DNA of 64,000 nucleotides from the NCBI RefSeq assembly GCF_000208925.1, contig NW_001914867.1, positions 62,001 to 126,000 on the forward strand. Direction: 5' to 3'. How positions within the stretch are numbered: the first letter of the stretch is position 1; every line of letters begins with the position of its first letter. This stretch comes from Entamoeba histolytica HM-1:IMSS (Eukaryota > Evosea > Mastigamoebida > Endamoebidae). Below, in pieces: positions 53,503 to 62,999 of the stretch. The notes beneath the pieces were generated by a model that was not told where the DNA came from, did no database searches, and was given only the letters and a program-made list of their open reading frames with translations. The position numbers and the translations under genes were made by a program.

Positions 53503-53735
53503 ATGACTGAAAAATCATTTTTTATTGCTTCTTATAGAATGAGTAATAAACCAAGTTAACTTTTCCAAAATGTTGTTATTATAACAACTGAACAAACAGA
53601 GTTAATAATAATAGAGTTTACAGAAAATGGATAGGTTGATCAAATAGTTCATAAATATACTTGACATACTATTTAGGAAAATGTTTGTTATACTTCATGA
53701 TAAAGTGATAAGACACTTTTAAATTAAATAAAGAA
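53503..53735 (+). pseudogene. Short coding remnant with stops but unbroken frame
   Basis: From ATG 53503 one frame reads MTEKSFFIASYRMSNKPS, stop, 'LFQNVVIITTEQTELIIIEF', then further short runs to about 53735. It contains seven stops and no apparent frameshift. The runs look protein-like (amphipathic strands, sensible charge), unlike the surrounding AT-rich DNA. The family is not recognised. It is followed by 390 nt of featureless AT-rich DNA up to the myotubularin gene. Confidence 0.4.
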
Positions 53736-54094
53736 AAAAAAAAGAAAGACATGACTCTGTTAATTATGTCTTTTTAAAATAACAAAATAAGTTTGATGTT
53801 TGATTATAAAAAAATATCAAAAGTTAGCAATACATCAAAAATGTGTTTGTGTTTATTCTAAATTTTACAAATACTCTTGTATTATTACTAATTAAAAGGA
53901 TATTTAATTTAAATACTAAAAGAATTTAATCTAATTCATATGTACTTCATTCCATCTAGTCATTACTTAAATGATAATTTTAGACATCAAAAATAGAAAG
54001 AGAATTACTCAAAGATGATAATAACATCAAATTTAATTAAAATTATAGTTTCCATAGAGATGATTTGAAGTAAATAATAAAAACTAAAAATCAA

Positions 54095-54108
54095 AAGAAC
54101 TTAAAAAG
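54095..54108 (+). promoter_or_regulatory. GAAC/TATA-type core promoter box
   Basis: AAGAACTTAAAAAG, 18-31 nt before the ATG of the myotubularin gene; nearly identical to the box before RPN2. Confidence 0.5.
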
Positions 54109-54125
54109 ATAGTCCATAATAAATA

Positions 54126-55805
54126 ATGAATGATCCTTTACAATTTCCTATTGATGATTATTATTGCACTGAAACAAATAACTTCATAAATAACTCAGTG
54201 ACAAGATTGAATTCACAAAATAATTCATATGAACCTAATCAACGAGTCCAAATTTTAACTAAGTCTATTGAAGAACATTTTAATCCATCAACAAATTATT
54301 CTCCATCAACAACTGTAGAAAAAATAATTCATTTACCTTTATTAGAAGGAGAAATAATTAAAAATGAACACAAAGGATTTATCTTTGAAAAAATACACAC
54401 GTCTATTTATATTACTAACCATAGACTTATCTTATATTTTCATTCAACAGAAGAATGTATGACATTTCCATTCTTTTGTTTATTAAAAATTAAAATCACC
54501 GAACATAATGGAGTTTGTTATACATTCTATTTTAAAGACTGTCAAATTATTACATTATCAGCATATGAGCCAAGTACTCCATGTACTTCATTTGTTCAAA
54601 TGATCCGACAAATGATTGAGACGTATTGTCCAATTGATTTTGTGATGAGAGGAGTTGGTGGAAAACATGGTTGGAGTTCGTATAATATTTATAATGAATT
54701 TTCAAGGATGAGACTAGAGGGAGAATGGAAGGTATGTGAATATAATAGTAAGTACGAAATATGCAACACATACCCAACTCAGTTAATAGTTCCAATGGAT
54801 ATTCATAAAAGTACATTAATGGCATCTTCTGAATTTAGAACTAATGGAAGAATACCAGTATTAACTTGGATTCATCCACAAACAAGAAAAGTTTTACTTC
54901 GATCCAGTCAACCTAAAACAGGTTTTACAGGAAAATCAGATGAAGATGTTACATTATTGTATAGAGAAGGTGGAGGTAGTTATATTCAAATATATGATTG
55001 TAGAGATTATTACTCTGCATTAGGAAATAAAGCATTTAAACAAGCTGGGTTTGAATCAATATCAGAATATACTTTTTGTTCAATAGAATTTCTTAATATT
55101 CCAAATATCCATCGTGTTAAAGAAGCATTTAATGAGTGCTATGATATTTTTTTAACACAAGACGAAACGATGTCGATATTACCTATAATATATAAAAGTG
55201 AATGGATAAAATATATACAAATATTATTACAATCAACACAAACTGTTTCGAATATGTTAGAAAACAAATCAGTTTTAGTTCATTGCTCTGATGGATGGGA
55301 TAGAACAAGTCAAATATGTAGTTTAGTTGAACTAATGCTTGATCCATTTTATAGAACCATTTCAGGATTTGCTGTATTGATTGAAAAAGATTGGTTATCT
55401 TTTGGTCATCAATTTCAAACAAGAAGTGGAATCACACATGATACAACAAATACATCTCCAATTTTTCTTCAATTTCTTCATTGTGTTCATGTATTATTAA
55501 AACAAAATCCATACTCATTTGAATTTAATGATAAACTTCTTCAATTTCTTGCTGATGAATTATTTACTTTTAAGTATGGAACATTTGCTTTTAACTGTGA
55601 AAAAGATCGTAAAGAAATTAAAGCAAGTCTTTATTCTGCTTCAATTTGGGATGATGTTATAAATATGACTGAATTTATAAATGAACACTTTAAACTCTCT
55701 TCTAATCCATTGACACTAAACACTTCATTACTTTGTATTAGTTCTTGGTTAAATTACTTCATTAGATATTCTCAACCTTTAATCTCACAGAAAACTCTGT
55801 ATTAA
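54126..55805 (+). CDS. Myotubularin-family phosphoinositide 3-phosphatase
   Basis: 559 residues, one exon. A PH-GRAM domain occupies about 65-170 ('LEGEIIKNEHKGFIF', 'IYITNHRLILYF', 'KIKITEHNGVCYTFYF'). The catalytic domain follows: 'HGWSSYNIYNEFSRM' and 'RTNGRIPVLTWIHP', then the phosphatase loop HCSDGWDRT with nucleophile Cys387 and Arg393. Also seen are 'LVELMLDPFYRTISGFAVLIEKDWLSFGHQF' and 'SPIFLQFLHCVHVLLKQNPYSFEFN', both typical. All catalytic residues are present, so it should remove the 3-phosphate from PI3P or PI(3,5)P2 on endosomal membranes. There is no C-terminal coiled coil or FYVE domain. Entamoeba depends heavily on PI3P in phagocytosis, so a role there is a reasonable inference. 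The region 54126-54320 encodes a low-complexity Asn/Ser-rich N-terminus. Confidence 0.95.
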   Translation: MNDPLQFPIDDYYCTETNNFINNSVTRLNSQNNSYEPNQRVQILTKSIEEHFNPSTNYSPSTTVEKIIHLPLLEGEIIKNEHKGFIFEKIHTSIYITNHRLILYFHSTEECMTFPFFCLLKIKITEHNGVCYTFYFKDCQIITLSAYEPSTPCTSFVQMIRQMIETYCPIDFVMRGVGGKHGWSSYNIYNEFSRMRLEGEWKVCEYNSKYEICNTYPTQLIVPMDIHKSTLMASSEFRTNGRIPVLTWIHPQTRKVLLRSSQPKTGFTGKSDEDVTLLYREGGGSYIQIYDCRDYYSALGNKAFKQAGFESISEYTFCSIEFLNIPNIHRVKEAFNECYDIFLTQDETMSILPIIYKSEWIKYIQILLQSTQTVSNMLENKSVLVHCSDGWDRTSQICSLVELMLDPFYRTISGFAVLIEKDWLSFGHQFQTRSGITHDTTNTSPIFLQFLHCVHVLLKQNPYSFEFNDKLLQFLADELFTFKYGTFAFNCEKDRKEIKASLYSASIWDDVINMTEFINEHFKLSSNPLTLNTSLLCISSWLNYFIRYSQPLISQKTLY

Positions 55806-56554
55806 ATATTATGTTTTATATAACACATTTCTTTTTATTATTTTAGAAGTTTTTGCTATTTTAAAAAGATTGACGTTTTGGTATAAATAATATGAACTAA
55901 AAATTCTAACATTTGAATAAAAAATAATCAAATAATAAAACACCTCAAACATACTCACAAATAATGCCAAAAAAGAACATAACTTTCTAAACTCATTAAC
56001 ATATAGAATTTATATGAATAAAATTTATTTTTTAAAAAGAGAAGTATGACTAAAACTTTGAGAGTCAAATAAATAACTTTTCATGAATAAAGATTCATTC
56101 TCATCAAGGATAAATGAAACAAAATCTTATAAGAATTTTATTATTAAAGAAAAGAATATACAATTAACGAAACAAAAAAAAAACAATAAAGTTATATGTT
56201 TAATTCTTGGGTAAAGAAACCTTTCTAAACGGTAAGATGATTTTGTTTTGTAAGAAATTATATGTTATTGGGTTAAAATAAAGAAAATAACTACTACTTA
56301 TATAATTTAGTGCCATCTCAAAATTCCAAACCTTGGTTGCATGAACGAACAACAATAAGAAAAAAAAAATAAAGGAAAAAATTATAGAATGGGGACATTA
56401 AAAAGATATTAGAAATGTACGTATTAAACAGAAGAGAAATATTTATTCTTTAACCTAAATTGTTAAAAAAAAGATAGGGTCTTAGTTAGAGTCTTATTAC
56501 TATTACTTTAAATATAGTCTTATCCTAGTTATTAAAAAAAAGAGGTAAAGAAAT
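55806..56554. other. AT-rich intergenic DNA
   Basis: No coding, RNA or repeat feature that I can support in this stretch. Confidence 0.55.
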
Positions 56555-56895
56555 ATACAAGACATTAGTAATTGTTCTGAAAATGACTTTATATTATAAT
56601 AACAAAATTCTGTTATCAGAAAGAATGAGAAAATTTATTCAGAAAAATATGATTCAAGGATTGAATCTATTTTAGAATAAATAAAGAAAAAAGACAAAAA
56701 TATGAAACAAAAAGTAAAAATCAAAAATTAAAATGAGAAACGAAAAAATTACAACTTGGAAAAAAGAACTTGAAATAAGAATAGTAAAAAATTAAAAAAA
56801 ATTAGAAAAGAAATAGAATTAGTCAAAGAAACTAGAAAAATATGACATAAAAATAGAATAACTAGATTCAAAGAAAAAGAATAGGCAATGTGAAG
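56555..56895 (+). pseudogene. Decayed coiled-coil coding remnant
   Basis: Plus-strand reading gives protein-like pieces separated by stops: 'IYKTLVIVLKMTLYYNNKI', 'LLSERMRKFIQKNMIQGLN', then Lys/Glu/Asn-rich heptad-like words ('ITTWKKELEIRIVKN', 'SKKLEKYDIKIE'). This looks like the C-terminal coiled-coil part of a lost protein, ending shortly before the bromodomain gene. The purine-rich 4300-4740 region has the same texture. Family not recognised; confidence is modest because purine-rich DNA can mimic such patterns. Confidence 0.35.
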
Positions 56896-56910
56896 GGTTT
56901 TAACTATTAA

Positions 56911-58368
56911 ATGTTAGAAAGAATGCAAGGCCATACTAGACACTCACGACTAACAATGCCTAAACCAAATAAAAAGAAAGCCATAGTTATGGTTGATACA
57001 TCCAAACTTGAAGAATTAGACATGGATGATGTATTTGCAGTTGAAACTGATATTAACAAATTGAGGGGGTGTGCCATGTGTAGTGCATTATCGAATAGAG
57101 GATATTTTTTAAAACAAAATCAAGAAAAGAAGTACCACTATGAGATTCGTGCACTTCCTGGACATTTAGAAGAAAGAAAAAAAGTAGAAAAAGTAGCAAA
57201 AAAAGAAAGTGTAAGACAAAGAAGAAATAGAAAAAGAATGATTGTTGAAAAAAGTGATGATGTAGAAAAGAAAGAAACATTAAATGTGTCTGAAGAAGTT
57301 ATTAGAGTTTCTCCAAAGTTAGATGGAAATGATTCAGTTGATTCTAAAAAAATTAAAACATTTGAAAACGAAAGTTCAAAAAGAAAAGTTCAAAAAAAGA
57401 GTAAGATTTCTGAAGTGCAAGAAGATAAAAAAGAAAAAAAGGTTAAGAAAAGAAAAGGTCTAGGTAATGAAGAAATGACAGTAACTTTAAACCTTGATAA
57501 AGCATTATTAGGAATTGATGAACAACTTACTAATTTCGAAAATCTTCAAGACATAAAAGGTATAAAAAGAAGAGGAAGAAAACCAAAAACACAACCAATT
57601 ACTGTCTTACAAAATACATCACAAAGTACTCTTCTTACTACACCAACGCCTCTGAATGCTCAAGGAATTCCTGTTTATAAACCAGAACGGTTACCAAATA
57701 TTAAAAAGCCAATATCCCAAGAAGTTCTTCCATGTAGACAAATATTAAATCACCTAAAACTCTTACCAGAAGCAAGTCCTTTTTTAACACCAGTTGATCC
57801 AATTGCACAAAATTTACCAGATTATTATGTTGTTATTACACATCCAATGGATTTAAATACTATTACAAAGAAATTTAGGTATGGAATTTATGAACATATT
57901 GATGATTTTGCTAATGATGTACGGTTAGTTTTTAAAAATGCTATGAAATATAATCCACCAAGAAATACAATTCATATATTTGCATCAACATTATTGAGAT
58001 ATTTTGATGATCAAATTAAAGAGATATATGATTGCAGAAGGTCTATCAAAGTTATCTTTAATCAGGATGAACATAATTATTGGAATGACCAAAGAGAATG
58101 GATGGACTTTAAACAAAGTATTGAAGAACTAAAAGAAGAACAAGGAATTCTTCCTCTAAAAATGGAAGAAGAACGAGTTATACCACTTTCATTTGAAGAA
58201 AAAATTGAGTTAAGTAAAAGACTTGAGGAAGTTGAAGGAGCTAAACAAGAAGAAGTATTAAAATATCTAAAAATAGACAAAGACGAAGGTGAAATAGAAA
58301 TTAAATTTGAAACATTAAACGAACAAGATTTGATCATGTTAAATAAGATTGTCTCACCTTGTAATTGA
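56911..58368 (+). CDS. Bromodomain protein with basic N-terminal half
   Basis: 485 residues, one exon. Residues 1-250 are highly basic with nuclear-localisation-like clusters ('KKESVRQRRNRKRM', 'KKEKKVKKRKG') and an AT-hook-like 'KRRGRKPKT' near 220. The bromodomain spans about 270-375: 'CRQILNHLKLLPEASPFLTPVDP' as helix Z, 'LPDYYVVITHPMDLNTITKKF' as the ZA loop with P-D-Y-Y and P-M-D, 'FANDVRLVFKNAMKYNPP' with the acetyl-lysine-binding Asn, and 'IHIFASTLLRYFDDQI' as helix C. The tail is acidic with helical charged segments resembling the extra-terminal region but without its full motif. It should bind acetylated histones and act in transcription. BET-like or GCN5-independent; the exact class is not settled. 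Confidence 0.92.
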   Translation: MLERMQGHTRHSRLTMPKPNKKKAIVMVDTSKLEELDMDDVFAVETDINKLRGCAMCSALSNRGYFLKQNQEKKYHYEIRALPGHLEERKKVEKVAKKESVRQRRNRKRMIVEKSDDVEKKETLNVSEEVIRVSPKLDGNDSVDSKKIKTFENESSKRKVQKKSKISEVQEDKKEKKVKKRKGLGNEEMTVTLNLDKALLGIDEQLTNFENLQDIKGIKRRGRKPKTQPITVLQNTSQSTLLTTPTPLNAQGIPVYKPERLPNIKKPISQEVLPCRQILNHLKLLPEASPFLTPVDPIAQNLPDYYVVITHPMDLNTITKKFRYGIYEHIDDFANDVRLVFKNAMKYNPPRNTIHIFASTLLRYFDDQIKEIYDCRRSIKVIFNQDEHNYWNDQREWMDFKQSIEELKEEQGILPLKMEEERVIPLSFEEKIELSKRLEEVEGAKQEEVLKYLKIDKDEGEIEIKFETLNEQDLIMLNKIVSPCN

Positions 58369-58537
58369 ATAAAATTTCAGTTTTGTATAAATACTATTTT
58401 TATTTTTTTTTTACTTAATTAAAAAAAAAGAAAAATCCTTTAAACAATTTAATAAAAGACTTATTTACAAGTTATTAGGAAAGATGTAAAAAATGGTTTT
58501 GAGAATACAACAATCAATAAGAAATAAGTAATAGCTA

Positions 58538-59281
58538 TTAATTAAATATCTTTTGCATATTGGTTTGAATAAAACTATCAGTATTTTCTAATTTAATATT
58601 CTCAATTAAACCTTCAGATAGATTTGGTAATAAAGTAAAAGAAGATTCAATGTCATTCATACAATATTTATAAGAAGATGAAAGAGAAGGTAAAGCAAAT
58701 TTCTTCTCATCTTTAGATTTAATAGTAATATTATCTTGGGAATATTCACAAGAAAAAGGAGTTTCATTTTGTGTTGAACTAATTTCAAAACAATTTGAAT
58801 CTGTACATTCCCATGGAGCTTCATATTTATGTAATTTCCAAACACCAGTTTTATTAACAGTAGATTTACCAGACTCAAATAAATTACAATGGATCATAGC
58901 ATCTAAAATAGCTTTTTTCCATTTATTTGGGTTGGTTCTAAATTGACCCAATTGAGAAAAAAGGTACCAATGATCAACAATAAACCAATGAACATCATAT
59001 TTTAATGAGAAATATCCATTTTTTTTATGAATTACAGATAAACAATAGAAGATAACTCGACAAATATATTGCCAAGAAATAACATTTCTTGACCTTTCTT
59101 TTAATAATACACTTATACCTTTTTGGCATAATGGACAGAAGCAAAGTTTTAAATGATATGGTTCATTTTCATCGACTATAGGTGTTGAATCAATAGGATC
59201 AAAAGAAGGAAATATTTTTGAATTACAGTATTGATTCATTGGTATTGATTGCATTAAACAATAAAAGTTCTTTCCTTTCAT
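58538..59281 (-). CDS. Hypothetical protein, possible winged-helix DNA-binding domain
   Basis: 247 residues, no leader. A Cys pair pattern 'LCFCPLC' near residue 48 could bind zinc. Residues about 66-150 are helical with many aromatics: 'WQYICRVIFYCLSVI', 'YFSLKYDVHWFIVDHWYLF', then 'NKWKKAILDAMIHCNLFESG' and a closing 'TGVWKL'. The form helix, helix, W-K-x-x-I-x-x-x-x-x-x-N-x-x-F, and final G-x-W-x-L strand is that of HARE/ASXL- or forkhead-like winged helices, in which the last strand forms the wing. The C-terminal 100 residues are Ser/Asn-rich and probably disordered. A transcription role is inferred and weak. It lies 170 nt from the end of the bromodomain gene, convergent. Confidence 0.55.
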   Translation of the reverse strand: MKGKNFYCLMQSIPMNQYCNSKIFPSFDPIDSTPIVDENEPYHLKLCFCPLCQKGISVLLKERSRNVISWQYICRVIFYCLSVIHKKNGYFSLKYDVHWFIVDHWYLFSQLGQFRTNPNKWKKAILDAMIHCNLFESGKSTVNKTGVWKLHKYEAPWECTDSNCFEISSTQNETPFSCEYSQDNITIKSKDEKKFALPSLSSSYKYCMNDIESSFTLLPNLSEGLIENIKLENTDSFIQTNMQKIFN

Positions 59282-59702
59282 TCTTTTTATATCTCTGAAA
59301 TGATAATATGAAAAATTAAAAGGTAATAATAGGATAGAATCTCGTTAATTATTTTGTTCCTTATATCTTTTCAGTTTTACTTTTATTATTAACCTTCTTC
59401 TGTTTTTTCAGAAAAATACATAGACAAAAATAGAAATGGAAAATATTTTCTATTTTTGGATTATTTTGTGAGATTAACAACGTGTTTTTTGTTTTGTTTG
59501 AATATTAATAAAAATAATTAAAAATATTATAGAATTATTATCGTTATTATTTGTATCCAAACGAAATGTGAAAGAAAGGAAAAAAATGGTTTGAAATGAA
59601 AAAATTGTTTTGTTCCTTCTATCTAAATTTAAAAAATAGAATAAATCGTTATATATAACAAGAACAAAATTAAAAAAAAAAAGAATTAATATAAACATTG
59701 AA
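59282..59702. other. AT-rich intergenic DNA
   Basis: Spacer between two reverse-strand genes. T-rich tracts at 59500-59690 (reverse strand A-rich). No gene seen; the 81-codon reverse ORF here is hydrophobic low-complexity and not protein-like. Confidence 0.5.
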
Positions 59703-62036
59703 TTATTGTTCAAAGTCATGAATTAAGAGATTTCCATAAGGTTGAGAAATAATAATATATCTATCATTACAAGAAAAACCTTTTATTTTATTTTCAGTTT
59801 TAAATAATGTTTGTGGTAATTTCATTTGATTATTAACAATCCAAGTTTGAACAACATCTTTTTCACTTGAATAAGAAATAATTTTTCTATTAAATAATTC
59901 AAATCCTTTAATTTGACCTGTATGAGGTCTTCTGTCATATTCTCTTTCATTTATTCTCATATCCCACATTCTAATAATATTATCATTTCCAACTGAAATG
60001 AAATGATTGTCAAATCCTTGAATATCTATAACACCACCAATATGACTAACAAAATTAAAACAAGTTTTATTTTCTCTTTTATCTAAAATTTCTATTCTAC
60101 CATTTTCTTTACCAATAATAATTATATTTTCATTATCATAAACACATGAAATATTATTTTGTATATCACTTCTCCAAAGTTCATTTCCAGTTTGACATTC
60201 ATATTGAATAATTTCATTTCCAATATGAAAAATAGTACTTCCATTAAACCCAAATTGAATCTTTCCATGTTCTTCTCCTATTTTTGTCATTTTTGTTGTT
60301 TCTTCAAAATTTACATATTTTCTAATTCCTCCTGTTTTGTAATAAACATATAATGTATCTTCATCAACTCCTCTTTTCATACTAACTATATTTCCATAAC
60401 TCTGCATTCTACTCATTTTTCCATTGAAGTCTATTTTCATTAATTTTTTTCCATTAGAAGCTATAATACCATTATTCATAACAATAACATTATCAATAGG
60501 TTGTTGTAATGAAAATAACTTTCCACGTGTTTTACCACAATTTCTATCTCTCTTACAAAAATATAAAAATTCACTTCGATAAAGATGAGACGTTAATTCT
60601 TTATTTGGATATCGTTTATCGAATGTATGTTTATTTATATATTGTTCATATATTTTTTTATAAATTTGGTTTGATACTTCAGATGTTAATGCAGCACGAA
60701 ATTTTCTACAAACAAATGGAAGAACAAAAAGATCCCTTGGACCAAGAAACCAAAATACTTTAAGAACTGTTTTATTTGAACAAAATAATATAGGAGCATG
60801 TGATATTATTGATGATACGGTTGTTTCTTTGTCTTTAATTTTTGAAAACATATAAACATTTGCTAATAATTGATTTGCCATTTCATTTCTATTAAGAAGT
60901 TTATTTTGAATAAATAATAAATTTAAACAAGGTTGTGAAAAGAATGCATGAATTGCAAGGTTCATAACAGTTAAATTATAAATAATTTTTTTTCTTTCAT
61001 TAATACTAATATTATTTAAACATTGTAATGTAAATAAATATCCATATTGTATTCTTTGAATATTTGAAATAGATGTTATAAATGCTCCACCTGTAATATT
61101 ACATTGATTAAAATGTTCATATTGACATAATTTTGGTTCTGTTTGAAAAGAGATTATTCCAAAACTATCACCAATTCTATAACTAATACTTTGATCAATA
61201 GTAACTTTATCACCAAAAAATAATGTTTCTCTATGATACGTTCTTATTCTATCATTATTTTTAATTAAAACTGTAATAGGAAAAATAAAATCCCAATTTT
61301 CTGGATGTGCAAATTGAGTCATAATATCTATAATTCTACTTTTAGAAATAACTTCTCCTTGAACATAAAATTGAGTACATTCAATATTAATTTTAACTCT
61401 AACTTTTTTATTTTCATGATAAATAATTTTATATTCTTTCTCTTTTTGTGTCATTGTATTAAATAAATTTCTTTCCATTTCATATATTCTTTTTGAGTCA
61501 ATATTTCTATTAAAATATTCATTGATATTATCATTTTGTTTTTTCATTAGAATGGTATTTAAAAAAGGAATTGTTTTCTCTTCTACTGTTTTTTCTTTAA
61601 ATTCTTCAATAATAATAAATTCACTTCCTTCATTTCTTTTTTTTACTGCAAATATTGTTCTTTTTAATATCCCATTGGATAAATAATACCGAATACTTAT
61701 TTGCATTGTGTCTGTTATCATATTTGTTAATTTAAATACTTTTGGAAGACAAAATTGTACTGGAAGTGATAAATCAATACAATATTCATTATTTCCTTCA
61801 TTTCTTGAATAATTAACACTCGAGTCATAAAGGCTTTGATTCATTGGATCACTAATTAATTCAAATAATTGTTCGCTTCGTATATTCATTATAATTTTAC
61901 TTCGAATAATGAAGTATTTGGTATTTTTATATTCATTTTTTGAATAACAATTTGTGTCACTACTATAAATATCTATCCAATCATTATTTGACTCAATAAT
62001 CTCAATAACTTCATCTATTCCATCACTAAAGTCCAT
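59703..62036 (-). CDS. START-START-F-box-WD-like multidomain protein
   Basis: 777 residues, one exon. Residues about 45-190 and 205-390 are two lipid-transfer-like (START/Bet v1) domains: 'KIIMNIRSEQLFELISDPMNQSLYDSSV' matches helix 1 and the 'D-xxx-xx-WD' turn. The second has 'AHPENWDFIFPI', 'TYHRETLFFGDKV' and a C-terminal amphipathic helix. Residues about 425-460 look like an F-box: 'VFWFLGPRDLFVLPFVCRKFRAAL'. Residues about 500-777 contain WD40-like blades ('SVGNDNIIRMWDMRIN', 'IIIIGKENGRIEILDKREN', 'GGVIDIQGFDNHF'). F-box plus WD40 suggests a substrate receptor of an SCF ubiquitin ligase, here with two lipid-sensing modules ahead. Domain limits are by pattern. There is no membrane anchor. 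The order is unusual and I do not know a named counterpart. Confidence 0.8.
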   Translation of the reverse strand: MDFSDGIDEVIEIIESNNDWIDIYSSDTNCYSKNEYKNTKYFIIRSKIIMNIRSEQLFELISDPMNQSLYDSSVNYSRNEGNNEYCIDLSLPVQFCLPKVFKLTNMITDTMQISIRYYLSNGILKRTIFAVKKRNEGSEFIIIEEFKEKTVEEKTIPFLNTILMKKQNDNINEYFNRNIDSKRIYEMERNLFNTMTQKEKEYKIIYHENKKVRVKINIECTQFYVQGEVISKSRIIDIMTQFAHPENWDFIFPITVLIKNNDRIRTYHRETLFFGDKVTIDQSISYRIGDSFGIISFQTEPKLCQYEHFNQCNITGGAFITSISNIQRIQYGYLFTLQCLNNISINERKKIIYNLTVMNLAIHAFFSQPCLNLLFIQNKLLNRNEMANQLLANVYMFSKIKDKETTVSSIISHAPILFCSNKTVLKVFWFLGPRDLFVLPFVCRKFRAALTSEVSNQIYKKIYEQYINKHTFDKRYPNKELTSHLYRSEFLYFCKRDRNCGKTRGKLFSLQQPIDNVIVMNNGIIASNGKKLMKIDFNGKMSRMQSYGNIVSMKRGVDEDTLYVYYKTGGIRKYVNFEETTKMTKIGEEHGKIQFGFNGSTIFHIGNEIIQYECQTGNELWRSDIQNNISCVYDNENIIIIGKENGRIEILDKRENKTCFNFVSHIGGVIDIQGFDNHFISVGNDNIIRMWDMRINEREYDRRPHTGQIKGFELFNRKIISYSSEKDVVQTWIVNNQMKLPQTLFKTENKIKGFSCNDRYIIISQPYGNLLIHDFEQ

Positions 62037-62999
62037 GTAACTAATTTTTTAAAGATAGTACAATCCCTTTTGTTTTTAAAAAACAATAATATTATTGTTA
62101 TTATTAACATTATTCTATTTTGTTTTTTATTATTAAAAAAAAATGTTATTTTTAATAGAAGTGAATTTAACAATAAATTTAACAACTCCACAAGATGAGG
62201 AATTTTAAAAAATTAGTATATCCATTTAATCTTTTTTTGTTTTTAAAAATGATTTTCATTCAAAATAAATCAGTAATCCATTAAAACTACTTTGTATATT
62301 AAGTACAACTAGTTCAAGTGATTAGTTAAAAAAAAATAAAAACAATTACTTTGTAGAATGTATAAATAAATATCATAAAATCTATTAAATAAAATCAATA
62401 ATGTTGTTATATGGTTTTTATTTTAATATATACTAAAATTCTTCATTCTTTATTTTCTTATTTTTTAATCAAAAAATAAAACATTATCACTCTAAATTAT
62501 GACTAATTTCATTTATCATCAACATTCAATTCCTTTTCTTCGACAGTACCATATTATCAAATGTACTTACATCATAATAAGAAAATATTAATACTATCTT
62601 TACAAATTTTTACTCTTCTATTATAATAAAATGATATTACGTCATCACAAATAATAATCACTGATATTATTGCATTATTGATTAGAATATTCTCCAACCA
62701 ATGGCAGAGATATAATCAGAAGATAAAGTTCAATTCAAAGCATAGATTCATTTTAATGTTTGTTAAATGTCTCTGATGTCTCAACTTCAAATTTCCTAGT
62801 AAAATAAAAAAGTTTGTGGTTTCAAAAATAATATAAATTATATGAGTTTTTGATTTTGATTTGTTGTTATTTTGTTTAATTGAAGTATTATCTTATTTAA
62901 TTTCCTTTTGTTAAACCTCAAAACGATTTTTTCATTATTAAAAACATCATTGAAACTGATATAAAATGACAAATTCCAGAACTTATATCCATCAAATCA
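62037..62999. other. AT-rich intergenic DNA
   Basis: Divergent spacer serving the START-F-box gene and the VIT-vWA gene. A perfect 18-bp AT palindrome lies at 62082-62099 (AACAATAATATTATTGTT). GAACTTATA at about 62979-62987 is 13-21 nt before the next ATG. Otherwise featureless. Confidence 0.45.

Noticed and set aside
62082..62099. 18-bp perfect palindrome AACAATAAT-ATTATTGTT as a regulatory site
   Set aside because: In such AT-rich spacer DNA short A/T palindromes are expected by chance; no further support.
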